Origin: Anaerolineae bacterium
GTDB taxonomy: Bacteria; Chloroflexota; Anaerolineae; JACIWR01
Length of the DNA stretch: 10,110 bases
Assembly (NCBI GenBank): GCA_021162125.1
Contig: JAGGZG010000142.1
Location: forward strand, 1 to 10,110
Reading direction: 5' to 3'
A program made the translations under genes and the position numbers. Shown here one piece after another: positions 1 through 6,666 of this stretch. The notes beneath the pieces are model-generated. The model was not told the DNA's origin, did not search any database, and worked only from the letters and a program-made list of their open reading frames with translations. How positions within the stretch are numbered: the stretch's first letter is position 1; every line of letters begins with the position of its first letter.

Positions 1-1
1 C

Positions 2-280
2 ATAGCCCTGATGGTCTTCCTGCCCGCCATCCTGGCCAAGTATGCCGAGACCGAGGAGCTTGGTGCGGCTTTTCGCTTCGGGGAGATATTCAACCTGGTT
101 AAGGACAATATCGGTACTTACCTGCTCGTCCTGGTCATCAGCCTGCTGGCCGGGGTTATCACCAATCTGGGTGTGCTAGCTTGTGGCGTGGGTGTGCTGT
201 TCACCATGTTCTACGCCATGCTGGTCAATGCTTACGCCTATGGCCAGGCGTATCGCACCGTCAGCGCTAAAGTGGCCTGA
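2..280 (+). CDS. C-terminal part of a DUF4013-like membrane protein (5' end outside window)
   Basis: The reading frame is open from the left edge, so this is the 3' end of a longer gene. The visible 92 or so residues contain an amphipathic stretch (AKYAETEELGAAFRFGEIFNLVKDN) followed by two hydrophobic segments separated by a short glycine-rich turn. That order (a 'G-AFRFGEIFNLVKDN' element, then paired membrane helices and a final 'YGQAYR' tail) is how I remember the C-terminal half of DUF4013 proteins, which are integral membrane proteins of unknown function. An internal ATG at 11 is not a credible start, because the frame continues upstream and family members are about 200 residues or more. 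It is followed after 30 bases by the DUF4126 gene on the same strand. Family assignment is by recall of the pattern and the function is unknown. Confidence 0.75.
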   Translation: MALMVFLPAILAKYAETEELGAAFRFGEIFNLVKDNIGTYLLVLVISLLAGVITNLGVLACGVGVLFTMFYAMLVNAYAYGQAYRTVSAKVA

Positions 281-310
281 TCCGGGGCCAGCCTTTGCCG
301 GGAGGGGAGC

Positions 311-886
311 ATGGCTGTCGTTCAGGGCCTCACAAATCTGATCACCGCTTTCGGGCTGTCCACTTCAGCGGGATTGAACGCTTACATTCCGTTGCTGGTG
401 GTGTCCCTGATAGCTCGCTACACCGACCTCGTCACTCTCCGCGAACCGTGGGATGCCCTGACCAGCGGCTGGGTGATCGGGGTGCTGGTTCTCCTCCTGC
501 TCATCGAGATATTCGTGGATAAGATACCCGCCGTGGACAGCGTCAACGACGTGATTCAGACCGTCATCCGGCCGGTAGCTGGGGCTATCCTCTTCGCTGC
601 CAGCTCCAACGTCATCTCCGACGTCCACCCCGTCCTGGCTCTGATCTGCGGTCTGCTCCTGGCCGGGAGTGTGCACGTGGTCAAGGCTACGACCCGTCCG
701 GCCGTTACCAGCTTGACAGGGGGAGCGGGCAACGCTCTGGTGAGTGCAACCGAGGACCTGCTGTCGGCCATCACTTCACTACTGGCCGTGCTTCTACCCG
801 TGCTGCTGGCCATCCTGCTGATTCTGTGTGTGCTCATTATCGGCTGGTGGCTGTGGCAGCGAACCCGGGTGCGAGGGACAACGTAG
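311..886 (+). CDS. DUF4126 family integral membrane protein
   Basis: A protein of 191 residues with about four to five hydrophobic segments. The N-terminal portion 'GLSTSAGLNAYIPLLVVSLIARY', the central 'VDKIPAVDSVNDVIQTVIRPVAGAILFAA' and the later 'ATTRPAVTSLTGGAGNALVSATED' are conserved features of DUF4126 proteins, and the length fits the family. The conserved Asp/Lys/Pro cluster near residues 60-70 lies between membrane segments. The role is unknown; no catalytic motif is visible, and the hydrophobic C-terminus ends in a basic tail (WQRTRVRG) that suggests a cytoplasmic end. The start is supported by a GGGAGG stretch 6 bases before the ATG. It sits between other small membrane proteins on the same strand and is probably cotranscribed with them. 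Confidence 0.85.
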   Translation: MAVVQGLTNLITAFGLSTSAGLNAYIPLLVVSLIARYTDLVTLREPWDALTSGWVIGVLVLLLLIEIFVDKIPAVDSVNDVIQTVIRPVAGAILFAASSNVISDVHPVLALICGLLLAGSVHVVKATTRPAVTSLTGGAGNALVSATEDLLSAITSLLAVLLPVLLAILLILCVLIIGWWLWQRTRVRGTT

Positions 887-925
887 GGTACGCCGCACCT
901 GAATCAACGAAAGGAACTTAAGACC

Positions 926-1147
926 ATGACAGAAAGTTACCCAACTCCAGAGACTCCGGCGCAGCCGGAGGGGAAGAAGAGCAACACGACGCTAATTATC
1001 GTCATCGTAGTAATAGTGGTCGCTTTGTTGCTCTGCTGCTGTGTCCTCTTATGCGTGGGCCCGATGTTTGGCCTGAACCTGCTTGGGCCTGAGATCGGCA
1101 ACACGTTCTCCGACATCATGAAGGGTATCATGACACCTGCTCCATGA
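926..1147 (+). CDS. Small single-pass membrane protein, unknown function
   Basis: A protein of 73 residues. The first 20 or so are polar and Pro/Glu/Lys-rich. They are followed by one strongly hydrophobic helix (roughly residues 22-45) rich in Val, Ile and Leu and containing a run of cysteines (LLCCCVLLC), then a short tail with 'LGPEIGNTFSDIMKGI'. An AAGGA ribosome binding site lies about 10 bases upstream. The product is probably a membrane-anchored small protein with a cytoplasmic N-terminus. The cysteine-rich helix could be acylated or packed in the membrane, but nothing here shows which. It lies 39 bases after the DUF4126 gene and 42 bases before the zinc-ribbon gene, so one transcript is likely. 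I do not recognise a named family. The reverse frame is also open over this region but lacks comparable features. Confidence 0.7.
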   Translation: MTESYPTPETPAQPEGKKSNTTLIIVIVVIVVALLLCCCVLLCVGPMFGLNLLGPEIGNTFSDIMKGIMTPAP

Positions 1148-1189
1148 GCATACCGCAATGGTACGTCGTCAGAGAGGGGGAAAGAGCTC

Positions 1190-1624
1190 ATGATCTGCCC
1201 GAACTGTGGCGCTGAGAATCCAGAGGAAAGAGATTTCTGCCAAAGTTGTGGCGCGCCCCTGAGGGAGCCAACTCCTACTCCTGCTCCACCGCCGCCCGCT
1301 TACACTACGCCTGAAGCCCCAACCACCAGTGGCCTGGCCGTCGCCAGCCTGATAATGGGTATAGTTGGCTGGTTCTTGCTGCCTCTCGTTGGCAACGTGC
1401 TGGCCATCCTCTTTGGCCACATGGCCAAGAGGGAAATCGCCCAGAGCGGTGGCCGGCTGACCGGTGAGGAACTGGCCATGGTGGGCCTGATCCTGGGTTA
1501 CATCGGCGTTGGAGTGTGGGTGCTGGGCATCCTGGCCTTTGTGTTGTTCGGGGTTGGGATATGTGGTTGTGGCACCTGCACGTCTTTTCTGGCGGCAGTG
1601 GGCGGGAGCGGGCCGCGTCATTAA
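1190..1624 (+). CDS. Zinc-ribbon DUF4190 membrane protein
   Basis: A protein of 144 residues with a clear three-part architecture. Residues 1-21 form a zinc ribbon with two CxxC pairs (Cys3, Cys6, Cys17, Cys20) and the usual 'CPNCGAENPEERDFCQSCGAPL' style. Residues 25-45 are a proline-rich linker. Residues 46 onward form the DUF4190 membrane domain: two hydrophobic helices around the conserved loop 'LFGHMAKREIAQSGGRLTGEELAMVGLILGYIG'. A cysteine/glycine cluster (GICGCGTCT) near the C-terminus is unusual for the domain. Such proteins are thought to be membrane proteins with a cytosolic metal-binding head; the function is unknown. A GGGG-rich ribosome binding site precedes the ATG by about 9 bases. 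It ends 9 bases before a perfect palindrome, which may mark the end of the cluster. Confidence 0.85.
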   Translation: MICPNCGAENPEERDFCQSCGAPLREPTPTPAPPPPAYTTPEAPTTSGLAVASLIMGIVGWFLLPLVGNVLAILFGHMAKREIAQSGGRLTGEELAMVGLILGYIGVGVWVLGILAFVLFGVGICGCGTCTSFLAAVGGSGPRH

Positions 1625-1633
1625 GAGGGTATC

Positions 1634-1666
1634 AGGTGCCCGGCACTTTCAAAGTGCCGGGCACCT
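1634..1666. repeat. REP-like perfect palindrome (16-bp arms)
   Basis: The arms AGGTGCCCGGCACTTT (1634-1649) and AAAGTGCCGGGCACCT (1651-1666) are exact reverse complements separated by a single C. As RNA it would form a very stable hairpin with a loop of a few bases. It lies between the stop of the DUF4190 gene and the ribosome binding site (GGAG, 1670-1673) of the glycosyltransferase gene. The lack of a following T-tract argues against a standard intrinsic terminator. The perfect symmetry and GC-rich core resemble repetitive extragenic palindromes; whether it recurs in the genome cannot be seen here, and no second copy is in this window. Confidence 0.75.
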
Positions 1667-1683
1667 TGTGGAGCCATGATTTG

Positions 1684-3180
1684 ATGCGTGCCAAGCTGCG
1701 ACTTTACCTGGTGGAAAGGCGCATTGTCCGTCTGGCATTCTTTGGATTCTGCATCGAGCTGGCGTGCATGTTCCTGGCCCTCTGGTTCCCGTTGCCTGCT
1801 CTATCTCAACACGTCGGCCCCCTGGACCTGAAAGGAATCACCCGCTACAGCCCGCTGGCTTGCGGGGTGTACGTGCTGATCCTGGCCGCGCTCTTTGCCC
1901 TCTGGTGGTGGGCGTGGCGCTTCGCTGATAGCCACGGCGAGGAAACCCGCAGCCGAGTCCCGTTGATCCTGGCCTTCGCTGCGATTTTCGCCTGCACGCT
2001 GGGGCTGATGTACCCCGTCAACGCCACGGACCTCTTCCAGTACGTTTTCCGCAGCCGGGTACTCGCCATCTACCACGGCAACCCTCTCATGCTCACTCCC
2101 CAGGATTTCCCCGGCGATCCGATGCTGCCTTACGTGGGCGAGTGGACTCACATCCCATCGCCCTACGGGCCTGCCTGGGAATTGCTGGCCGGAGCAGTGG
2201 CCTGGCTGTGCCGTGGACAGTTGCTCCCCACTTTGTTGGGGTTAAAGGCGCTGGTCGTCGTTTTCTACCTGGGGACGGCACTCGTCCTGGACCGCCTGCT
2301 GGCTGTCGTTGCCCCCTCACGCCGGGTGGCAGGCGTACTGTTCTTTGCCTGGAATCCGTTAGTGCTGCTAGAGCTGGCCGGCAACGGTCACAACGACGCT
2401 GTGATGCTTTTCTTCATCGTGTTGGGCTTCTATCTGCTGACCCGCAACAAAGCGATCCCGGCCATCCTGGCCCTGGTGATCGCTGTCCTTTGCAAAGTGA
2501 TCGCCCTGCTGGTCATCCCCCCGGTGCTGATCATCCTGCTGTTGCAGCGACCCTCCTGGCGGGCGCGCGTTGGTTTTCTGACCAGGGCAGGCGGGCTGGC
2601 GGCAGGCTTGACGCTGGCTCTCTACGTCCCTTTCTGGCCGCCGTGGGAAAGTATCGCTGGCGTGTTGGGCGAGACCACGGGGCGATTGGGTTTTTCCATT
2701 CCCACGTTAGTTGTCCTGGCTTTGCGATCTCTGATTAGCCCGCACCTCGGTTCCCTGAGTCCACACGAAGCCAGGGTAGCTCTGTTCGTGATCTACGATC
2801 TCCCGCGCTGGATTGCCCAGGGGCTTTTTGCTGTGCTCTACCTCCGGCTGCTGATCCATGCCTGGCGCGAGCGGACGCGCCCCGCAGTCACCGCGTTCCG
2901 CTCGCTGTTCACTTATCTGATGTTGGCCCCCAGTTTCCGCGTCTGGTATCCGACTTGGTTGGTGCCCCTGGCTGCTCTGAAGCCAGGCGAGGGGCGTGCG
3001 GAGCGAGCGGCGGTGTTCTGTGCCACGGCAGCCCTGTCGGTCGTGGTCTACGGATACGTGTGGGGTTGGCTGCGCGCCCACCTCGATTATCTGGGCATCC
3101 ACGCCATCGCCGTGCCACTGGTGTTTATTCCTCCGTTGCTCATCCCTCGCCTGCTTAGAACTCGGATTTCAGGACAATAA
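1684..3180 (+). CDS. Polytopic GT-C family glycosyltransferase, mannosyltransferase-like
   Basis: A protein of 498 residues with about 11-13 hydrophobic segments along its length. Typical GT-C features are visible. An acidic loop after an early helix, 'YPVNATDLFQYVFRSRVLAIYHGNP' (about residues 110-134), contains Asp116, the probable catalytic or donor-binding acid. It is followed by 'SPYGPAWELLAG' (159-170), then 'AWNPLVLLELAGNGHNDAVM' (222-241), as in polyprenol-phosphate-mannose-dependent mannosyltransferases (DUF2029/MptB-like). It would act in the cytoplasmic membrane, moving a sugar from a lipid-phosphate donor to an extracytoplasmic glycan or lipid; the acceptor is unknown. The frame is open back to 1516, but that part overlaps the preceding gene and reads through the palindrome. 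I choose ATG 1684 because GGAG lies 10 bases upstream; TTG 1681 is also possible. The last codons and stop lie inside a repeat (3163-3228). Confidence 0.82.
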   Translation: MRAKLRLYLVERRIVRLAFFGFCIELACMFLALWFPLPALSQHVGPLDLKGITRYSPLACGVYVLILAALFALWWWAWRFADSHGEETRSRVPLILAFAAIFACTLGLMYPVNATDLFQYVFRSRVLAIYHGNPLMLTPQDFPGDPMLPYVGEWTHIPSPYGPAWELLAGAVAWLCRGQLLPTLLGLKALVVVFYLGTALVLDRLLAVVAPSRRVAGVLFFAWNPLVLLELAGNGHNDAVMLFFIVLGFYLLTRNKAIPAILALVIAVLCKVIALLVIPPVLIILLLQRPSWRARVGFLTRAGGLAAGLTLALYVPFWPPWESIAGVLGETTGRLGFSIPTLVVLALRSLISPHLGSLSPHEARVALFVIYDLPRWIAQGLFAVLYLRLLIHAWRERTRPAVTAFRSLFTYLMLAPSFRVWYPTWLVPLAALKPGEGRAERAAVFCATAALSVVVYGYVWGWLRAHLDYLGIHAIAVPLVFIPPLLIPRLLRTRISGQ

Positions 3181-3228
3181 CGGATTGCAGGACAGTACCA
3201 TCATTATACGTTAGTGTCCTCCAATCCG
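3163..3228. repeat. Three-copy direct/inverted repeat ending in a hairpin
   Basis: Three related units are visible. Unit 1 (3163-3182) begins CGGATTTCAGGACAATAA. Unit 2 (3181-3200) begins CGGATTGCAGGACAGTAC in the same direction. Unit 3 (3209-3228) is inverted and reads CGGATTGGAGGACACTAACG on the minus strand. Units 1 and 3 match at 17 of 20 positions. Units 2 and 3 form a hairpin: 3181-3194 pairs with 3215-3228 with one mismatch around a 20-base loop. Unit 1 encodes the last residues and the TAA stop (3178-3180) of the glycosyltransferase. There is no T-tract after the stem, so a terminator role is possible but not of textbook type. It separates the glycosyltransferase from uvrC. Confidence 0.75.
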
Positions 3229-3234
3229 CTGTTC

Positions 3235-3263
3235 TAGACCAGACCGCGATTTCGTGGTACAAT
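3235..3263 (+). promoter_or_regulatory. Probable sigma70-type promoter for uvrC
   Basis: A TAGACC box (3235-3240, 4 of 6 matches to TTGACA) and a TACAAT box (3258-3263, 5 of 6 matches to TATAAT) are separated by exactly 17 bases. The -10 box is preceded by TGG, close to an extended -10 element. It lies about 39 bases upstream of the uvrC GTG start and just after the repeat hairpin, which suggests uvrC is transcribed independently of the upstream gene. The assignment rests on consensus matching alone. Confidence 0.55.
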
Positions 3264-3301
3264 AGCCCCGTAGATAGCAGATCAGAGCGAGGGGAAGTGC
3301 A

Positions 3302-5176
3302 GTGAATCGCCAGGAGTTTAAGGAACGCTATCCAGCTATACCCACCAAACCCGGCGTCTATTTGATGAAAGACGCGCAGGGTGAGGTGATTTACGTGGGC
3401 AAGGCGGTGAACCTGCGCAACCGGGTGCGCTCCTACTTCCATGCGTCGTCCACGGACTACACGGGCAAGGTCCATCGTCTGGTGCATGAGATTGCCGACA
3501 TCGAGTTCATCGTCACCGACTCGGAGGTGGAGGCGCTGATCCTAGAGTGCAATCTGATCAAGAAGCACCGCCCCAGGTTCAACGTCCGCCTCAAAGACGA
3601 TAAACGCTATCCCTACATCAAAATCTCCTGGCAGGACGACTATCCCCGCGTGTTCATCACCCGGCAAATGGTGCACGATGGGGGGAAGTACTATGGCCCT
3701 TACACATCAGTATCCGCCGTGCACCAGACTCTTGACCTGTTGCGCAAACTGTTCCCCTACCTGACCTGCAAGCGGAAAATTACTGGTCATGACGAGCGGC
3801 CATGCCTGTATTACCACATCAAACGCTGCCTGGGGCCGTGCATCGGTGCGGTGAGCAAAGAGGAATACCAGGCGATGATTCAACGCATCTGCCTGTTTCT
3901 GGAGGGGAAGACCGAGGAAATCGTCGCCGATCTGAGAGCGCAGATGCAGGACGCGGCGGCGCAGTTGCAGTTTGAAAAGGCGGCCGAGTTGCGCGACCAC
4001 ATCCGGGCCATCGAGCACGTCACCGAGCGGCAAAAGATCATCTCGATGGCGGCCGAGGATCAGGATGTGATCGCCTTTGCCCGCGATGACGGCCTGGCTT
4101 GCGTGCAGGTGTTCTTCATCCGGCAGGGCAAGCTCATCGGTCGCGAGTACTTCCTGCTGACGGGCACTGCTGGCGAGGATGACCGGGAGATCGTGGCCTC
4201 GTTTCTCAAGCAATTTTACGACGAGGCGGCTTATGTCCCGCCGGAGATTCTATTGCCGACCGCTGTTGAGGAGTCGCCGGTCATTGAGGAGTGGCTGCGT
4301 GCCAGGCGCGGCGGGAGCAAGGTGACGCTCCGCGTACCCCGCCGTGGGCAGAAGAGAGAACTGGTGCGCATGGCTGCCGAGAACGCCGTTGAGACCCTGA
4401 TCCACCTGCGCGCTCAATGGGAGGCAGACGAGACCAGGCACACCATGGCTCTGACCGAATTGCAGGAAGCTCTGGGATTGAGCGCTGCACCGGTGCGCAT
4501 CGAGGGCTACGACATCAGCAACATCCAGGGCACAGCAGCTACGGGGAGCATGGTTGTCTTCGTCAAAGGTGTGCCGCGCAAGAGCGATTATCGCCGCTTC
4601 CGGATCCGCACCGTGCCGGGAGCGGACGATTACGCCATGATGCAAGAGGTGCTCAGGCGGCGGTTCAAGCGCGTGGTGGAGGCGGGCGAAGGTGCAGAAG
4701 GTGAAGATGTCTTCCCGCCGGGCAAAAAGCTCGACGAGTCCTTCGCCGTCCTGCCTGACCTGATTCTGATTGACGGAGGCAAGGGGCAGCTCAACGCTGT
4801 GCAGGAAGTGCTCCAGGAGTACGGGTTGGACAATCTGGCGGTGGCCAGCCTGGCCAAGAAGCGGGAGGAAATTTTCGTGCCGGGGCAGCCCGATCCCATT
4901 GTCCTGCCTCGCGATTCGCAGGGGCTCTATCTGGCGCAGCGTGTGCGTGACGAGGCTCACCGTTTCGCCGTGGACTACCACCGCACGGTGCGGCGTAAGA
5001 AAGGGCTAGCCTCGCAGCTCGAGGAGGTGCCTGGCGTCGGCCCCAAACGCCGCCAGGCATTGCTCCAGCACTTCGGTAGCATCGAGGCCATCCGCCAGGC
5101 CAGCGTGGACGAGTTGGCCGCTGTGCCGGGGATGACGCGCAAAATAGCGGAGCGGGTGAAAGATACGATTGGGTAG
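3302..5176 (+). CDS. uvrC: UvrABC system protein C (excinuclease subunit C)
   Basis: A complete protein of 624 residues, near the usual length for UvrC. In nucleotide excision repair UvrC makes the 3' and 5' incisions around a lesion marked by UvrA and UvrB. Domains in order: GIY-YIG nuclease (GVY 18-20, YVG 31-33; by recalled alignment to Thermotoga UvrC, Tyr31, Arg41, Glu82 and Asn94 are the active-site residues); a four-cysteine iron-sulphur site (Cys156, 168, 176, 180, spacing C-x11-C-x7-C-x3-C as in E. coli); a UVR/UvrB-binding helix hairpin (about 207-242); the RNase H-like 5' nuclease with the Asp404, Asp491, His553 triad; and a C-terminal double helix-hairpin-helix (about 572-624). 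All key residues are present, so it should be active. The start is GTG with GAGGGG 7 bases upstream. No other uvr genes are in the window. Confidence 0.98.
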   Translation: MNRQEFKERYPAIPTKPGVYLMKDAQGEVIYVGKAVNLRNRVRSYFHASSTDYTGKVHRLVHEIADIEFIVTDSEVEALILECNLIKKHRPRFNVRLKDDKRYPYIKISWQDDYPRVFITRQMVHDGGKYYGPYTSVSAVHQTLDLLRKLFPYLTCKRKITGHDERPCLYYHIKRCLGPCIGAVSKEEYQAMIQRICLFLEGKTEEIVADLRAQMQDAAAQLQFEKAAELRDHIRAIEHVTERQKIISMAAEDQDVIAFARDDGLACVQVFFIRQGKLIGREYFLLTGTAGEDDREIVASFLKQFYDEAAYVPPEILLPTAVEESPVIEEWLRARRGGSKVTLRVPRRGQKRELVRMAAENAVETLIHLRAQWEADETRHTMALTELQEALGLSAAPVRIEGYDISNIQGTAATGSMVVFVKGVPRKSDYRRFRIRTVPGADDYAMMQEVLRRRFKRVVEAGEGAEGEDVFPPGKKLDESFAVLPDLILIDGGKGQLNAVQEVLQEYGLDNLAVASLAKKREEIFVPGQPDPIVLPRDSQGLYLAQRVRDEAHRFAVDYHRTVRRKKGLASQLEEVPGVGPKRRQALLQHFGSIEAIRQASVDELAAVPGMTRKIAERVKDTIG

Positions 5177-5208
5177 CGATGGGGAAGTGGGGCGAGAAGC
5201 CATCCTAC

Positions 5209-5269
5209 TGTTCGCCGAAGGTCTCCTGACCGAGGCGAAGTGGGCTTGGTCAGGAGACCTCGCCCATCG
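5209..5269. repeat. Hairpin repeat, copy 1 (uvrC downstream gap)
   Basis: AGGTCTCCTGACC (5219-5231) and GGTCAGGAGACCT (5248-5260) are perfect 13-bp complementary arms around a 16-base loop. The whole 61-base block closely matches a second block at 7138-7198, including the flanks TGTTCGC on the left and CGCCCA on the right, and the loop start GAGGCGA. A short CCATC shared just upstream may extend the homology. It lies between uvrC and the next gene, 29 bases before that gene's ATG. No T-tract follows the stem, so a dispersed palindromic repeat is more likely than a simple terminator. Confidence 0.85.
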
Positions 5270-5298
5270 CCATCAGAGAAAATAAGGAGGAGGACGTT

Positions 5299-5688
5299 AT
5301 GGCACGTGGAGTCAAAGTAACCGATGATTATATGTCGCGGGTTCTGAAACACATTCCAACCGAGATCGTGATGGCTTACGTGTCCATCGAGGGAGTGCTG
5401 CGCACTACCTACAACCCAGGTGTGCCCCACGAACGGGATTTTCTGCTGAAATTGCTGTGGGGCGTCGCTGCGGCGTTGACGATCATCACACCGCTCTGGC
5501 TGTGGCGGGTCATGCGGGTCAAACGTTTGGAGCAATTGGTCATCTCGACGCTTTCGGTACCGGTCTGGCTGTTCGCGCTGGGCGGGCCATTTGTCTTTCA
5601 ACCCTGGTACAAGCCGGCCCTGGGAGCCGTTGTCCTGCCCCTCTACACGCTGATTGTGCCCATCATCAGCCGCCGGTCTCTGCGTTGA
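5299..5688 (+). CDS. Small membrane protein of unknown function
   Basis: A protein of 129 residues starting at an ATG with a strong AAGGAGGAGG ribosome binding site. Residues 9-38 form a mildly amphipathic segment, 'DDYMSRVLKHIPTEIVMAYVSIEGVLRT', whose 'IPTEIVMAY' core resembles the N-termini of some small uncharacterised membrane proteins. It is followed by three hydrophobic helices at roughly residues 48-69, 78-98 and 104-123, and a basic C-terminus (SRRSLR). No signal peptide, metal site or catalytic motif is apparent. Positive residues between helices 1 and 2 (RVMRVKR) suggest that loop faces the cytoplasm. The gene ends 10 bases before the dehydrogenase start, so it is probably the first gene of a three-gene transcript. 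I do not recognise a named family. Confidence 0.75.
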   Translation: MARGVKVTDDYMSRVLKHIPTEIVMAYVSIEGVLRTTYNPGVPHERDFLLKLLWGVAAALTIITPLWLWRVMRVKRLEQLVISTLSVPVWLFALGGPFVFQPWYKPALGAVVLPLYTLIVPIISRRSLR

Positions 5689-5698
5689 GGTCAGGGGC

Positions 5699-6661
5699 AT
5701 GGCGATGAAAGCACTAGTATACGACGGCGAATTACGGCTGGTCGGTGATTATCCCCGGCCGGAACCACCGCCCGGCGAGGCGCTGGTCCGGGTGACGCTG
5801 GCCGGCATCTGCAATACCGACCTGGAGATCGTGCGCGGCTACATGGGTTTCCACGGTGTGCTGGGCCACGAATTCGTGGGTGTGGTCGAAACCTGCATGG
5901 ACGCCCCTGAATTGATTGGACAGCGGGTGGTGGGCGAGATCAACGCCGCCTGCGGGGATTGTCCCACCTGCCGCGCCGGGCGTCCCACCCACTGCCCGAA
6001 TCGCACCACGTTGGGCATCGGGGGCCGCGATGGCGCTTTCGCCGAGTTTCTGATCTTGCCCGTCGTCAACCTACATCCCGTGCCCGACCGGATGAGCGAC
6101 AGGGAGGCGGTCTTCACCGAGCCGCTGGCCGCCGCCTGCGAGATTACGGAGCAGGTACACCTGCATCCCACCGACCGGGTGGTCGTGCTGGGCGATGGCA
6201 AGTTGGGCCTGTTGGTGGCCCAGGTGCTCAGTCTGACCGGCTGCGACCTGCTCGTCGTGGGCCGTCACACGGAGAAGCTGGACATCCTGCGGCGACGGGG
6301 TATCCCCACGGCCCTGGCCGGCGAGGCCCGCGACGTCCAGGCCGACGTGGTGGTGGATTGCACCGGCCATCCCGACGGCTTCCTGGCTGCGCGGGCGATG
6401 GTCCGTCCCCGGGGCACACTCGTGCTCAAGAGTACTTTCCATGGCGTGAACCAGGTGAACCTCACCGCGTTGGTGGTGGACGAGGTGAGGCTGATCGGCT
6501 CGCGCTGCGGGCCTTTCCCGCCAGCGCTGCGTCTGCTGGCCCGTGGCCTGATTGACGTCGAGTCGCTGATTGACGCCGTCTACCCCCTGGATGATAGCCT
6601 GGCTGCTTTCGCGCGGGCGGGCACCAAGGGCACGCTCAAGGTACTACTGGAGGTGGGATAG
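5699..6661 (+). CDS. Zinc-dependent medium-chain (MDR) alcohol dehydrogenase-like protein
   Basis: A protein of 320 residues, somewhat shorter than the 340-350 usual for zinc MDR enzymes. It should oxidise an alcohol or polyol (or reduce the carbonyl) with NAD(P). The N-terminal GroES-like domain carries the catalytic zinc ligands Cys38 (GICNTD), His57-Glu58 (GHEFVG) and Glu141 (TEPLAAACE). A structural zinc lobe has Cys85, 88, 91 and 99 (CGDCPTCRAGRPTHC). The Rossmann domain has the nucleotide motif GDGKLG at 165-170. These features fit the threonine/sorbitol-dehydrogenase-like branch, but the substrate cannot be named. The frame is open back to 5654, inside the preceding gene. ATG 5699 has GAGG 8 bases upstream, while ATG 5705 (MKALVYDG) has AGGGG 7 bases upstream and is equally reasonable. 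It is tightly linked to both neighbours. Confidence 0.88.
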   Translation: MAMKALVYDGELRLVGDYPRPEPPPGEALVRVTLAGICNTDLEIVRGYMGFHGVLGHEFVGVVETCMDAPELIGQRVVGEINAACGDCPTCRAGRPTHCPNRTTLGIGGRDGAFAEFLILPVVNLHPVPDRMSDREAVFTEPLAAACEITEQVHLHPTDRVVVLGDGKLGLLVAQVLSLTGCDLLVVGRHTEKLDILRRRGIPTALAGEARDVQADVVVDCTGHPDGFLAARAMVRPRGTLVLKSTFHGVNQVNLTALVVDEVRLIGSRCGPFPPALRLLARGLIDVESLIDAVYPLDDSLAAFARAGTKGTLKVLLEVG

Positions 6662-6666
6662 AGCAG

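Noticed and set aside
1516..1683. An N-terminal extension of the glycosyltransferase starting at 1516
   Set aside because: It overlaps the end of the DUF4190 gene in another frame, reads through the perfect palindrome, and its residues are not membrane-protein-like. A better start with a ribosome binding site is at 1684.
2142..2738. Plus-strand frame of 198 codons inside the glycosyltransferase gene
   Set aside because: It is a shadow of the intact membrane protein; it has no hydrophobic pattern or known motif.
4250..4981. Long open frame of 243 codons on the minus strand within uvrC
   Set aside because: It is wholly antisense to uvrC, whose domains and catalytic residues are complete; it has no recognisable domain. 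Long antisense frames are common in GC-rich genes.
5219..5260. Intrinsic terminator of uvrC
   Set aside because: The stem is strong but no T-tract follows, and the same block appears again before ppa, so a repeat is the better description; a termination role is not excluded.
5959..6555. Plus-strand frame of 198 codons inside the dehydrogenase gene
   Set aside because: It is out of frame with an intact MDR enzyme and gives an Arg/Gly/Pro-rich product without a domain, as expected of a shadow frame.
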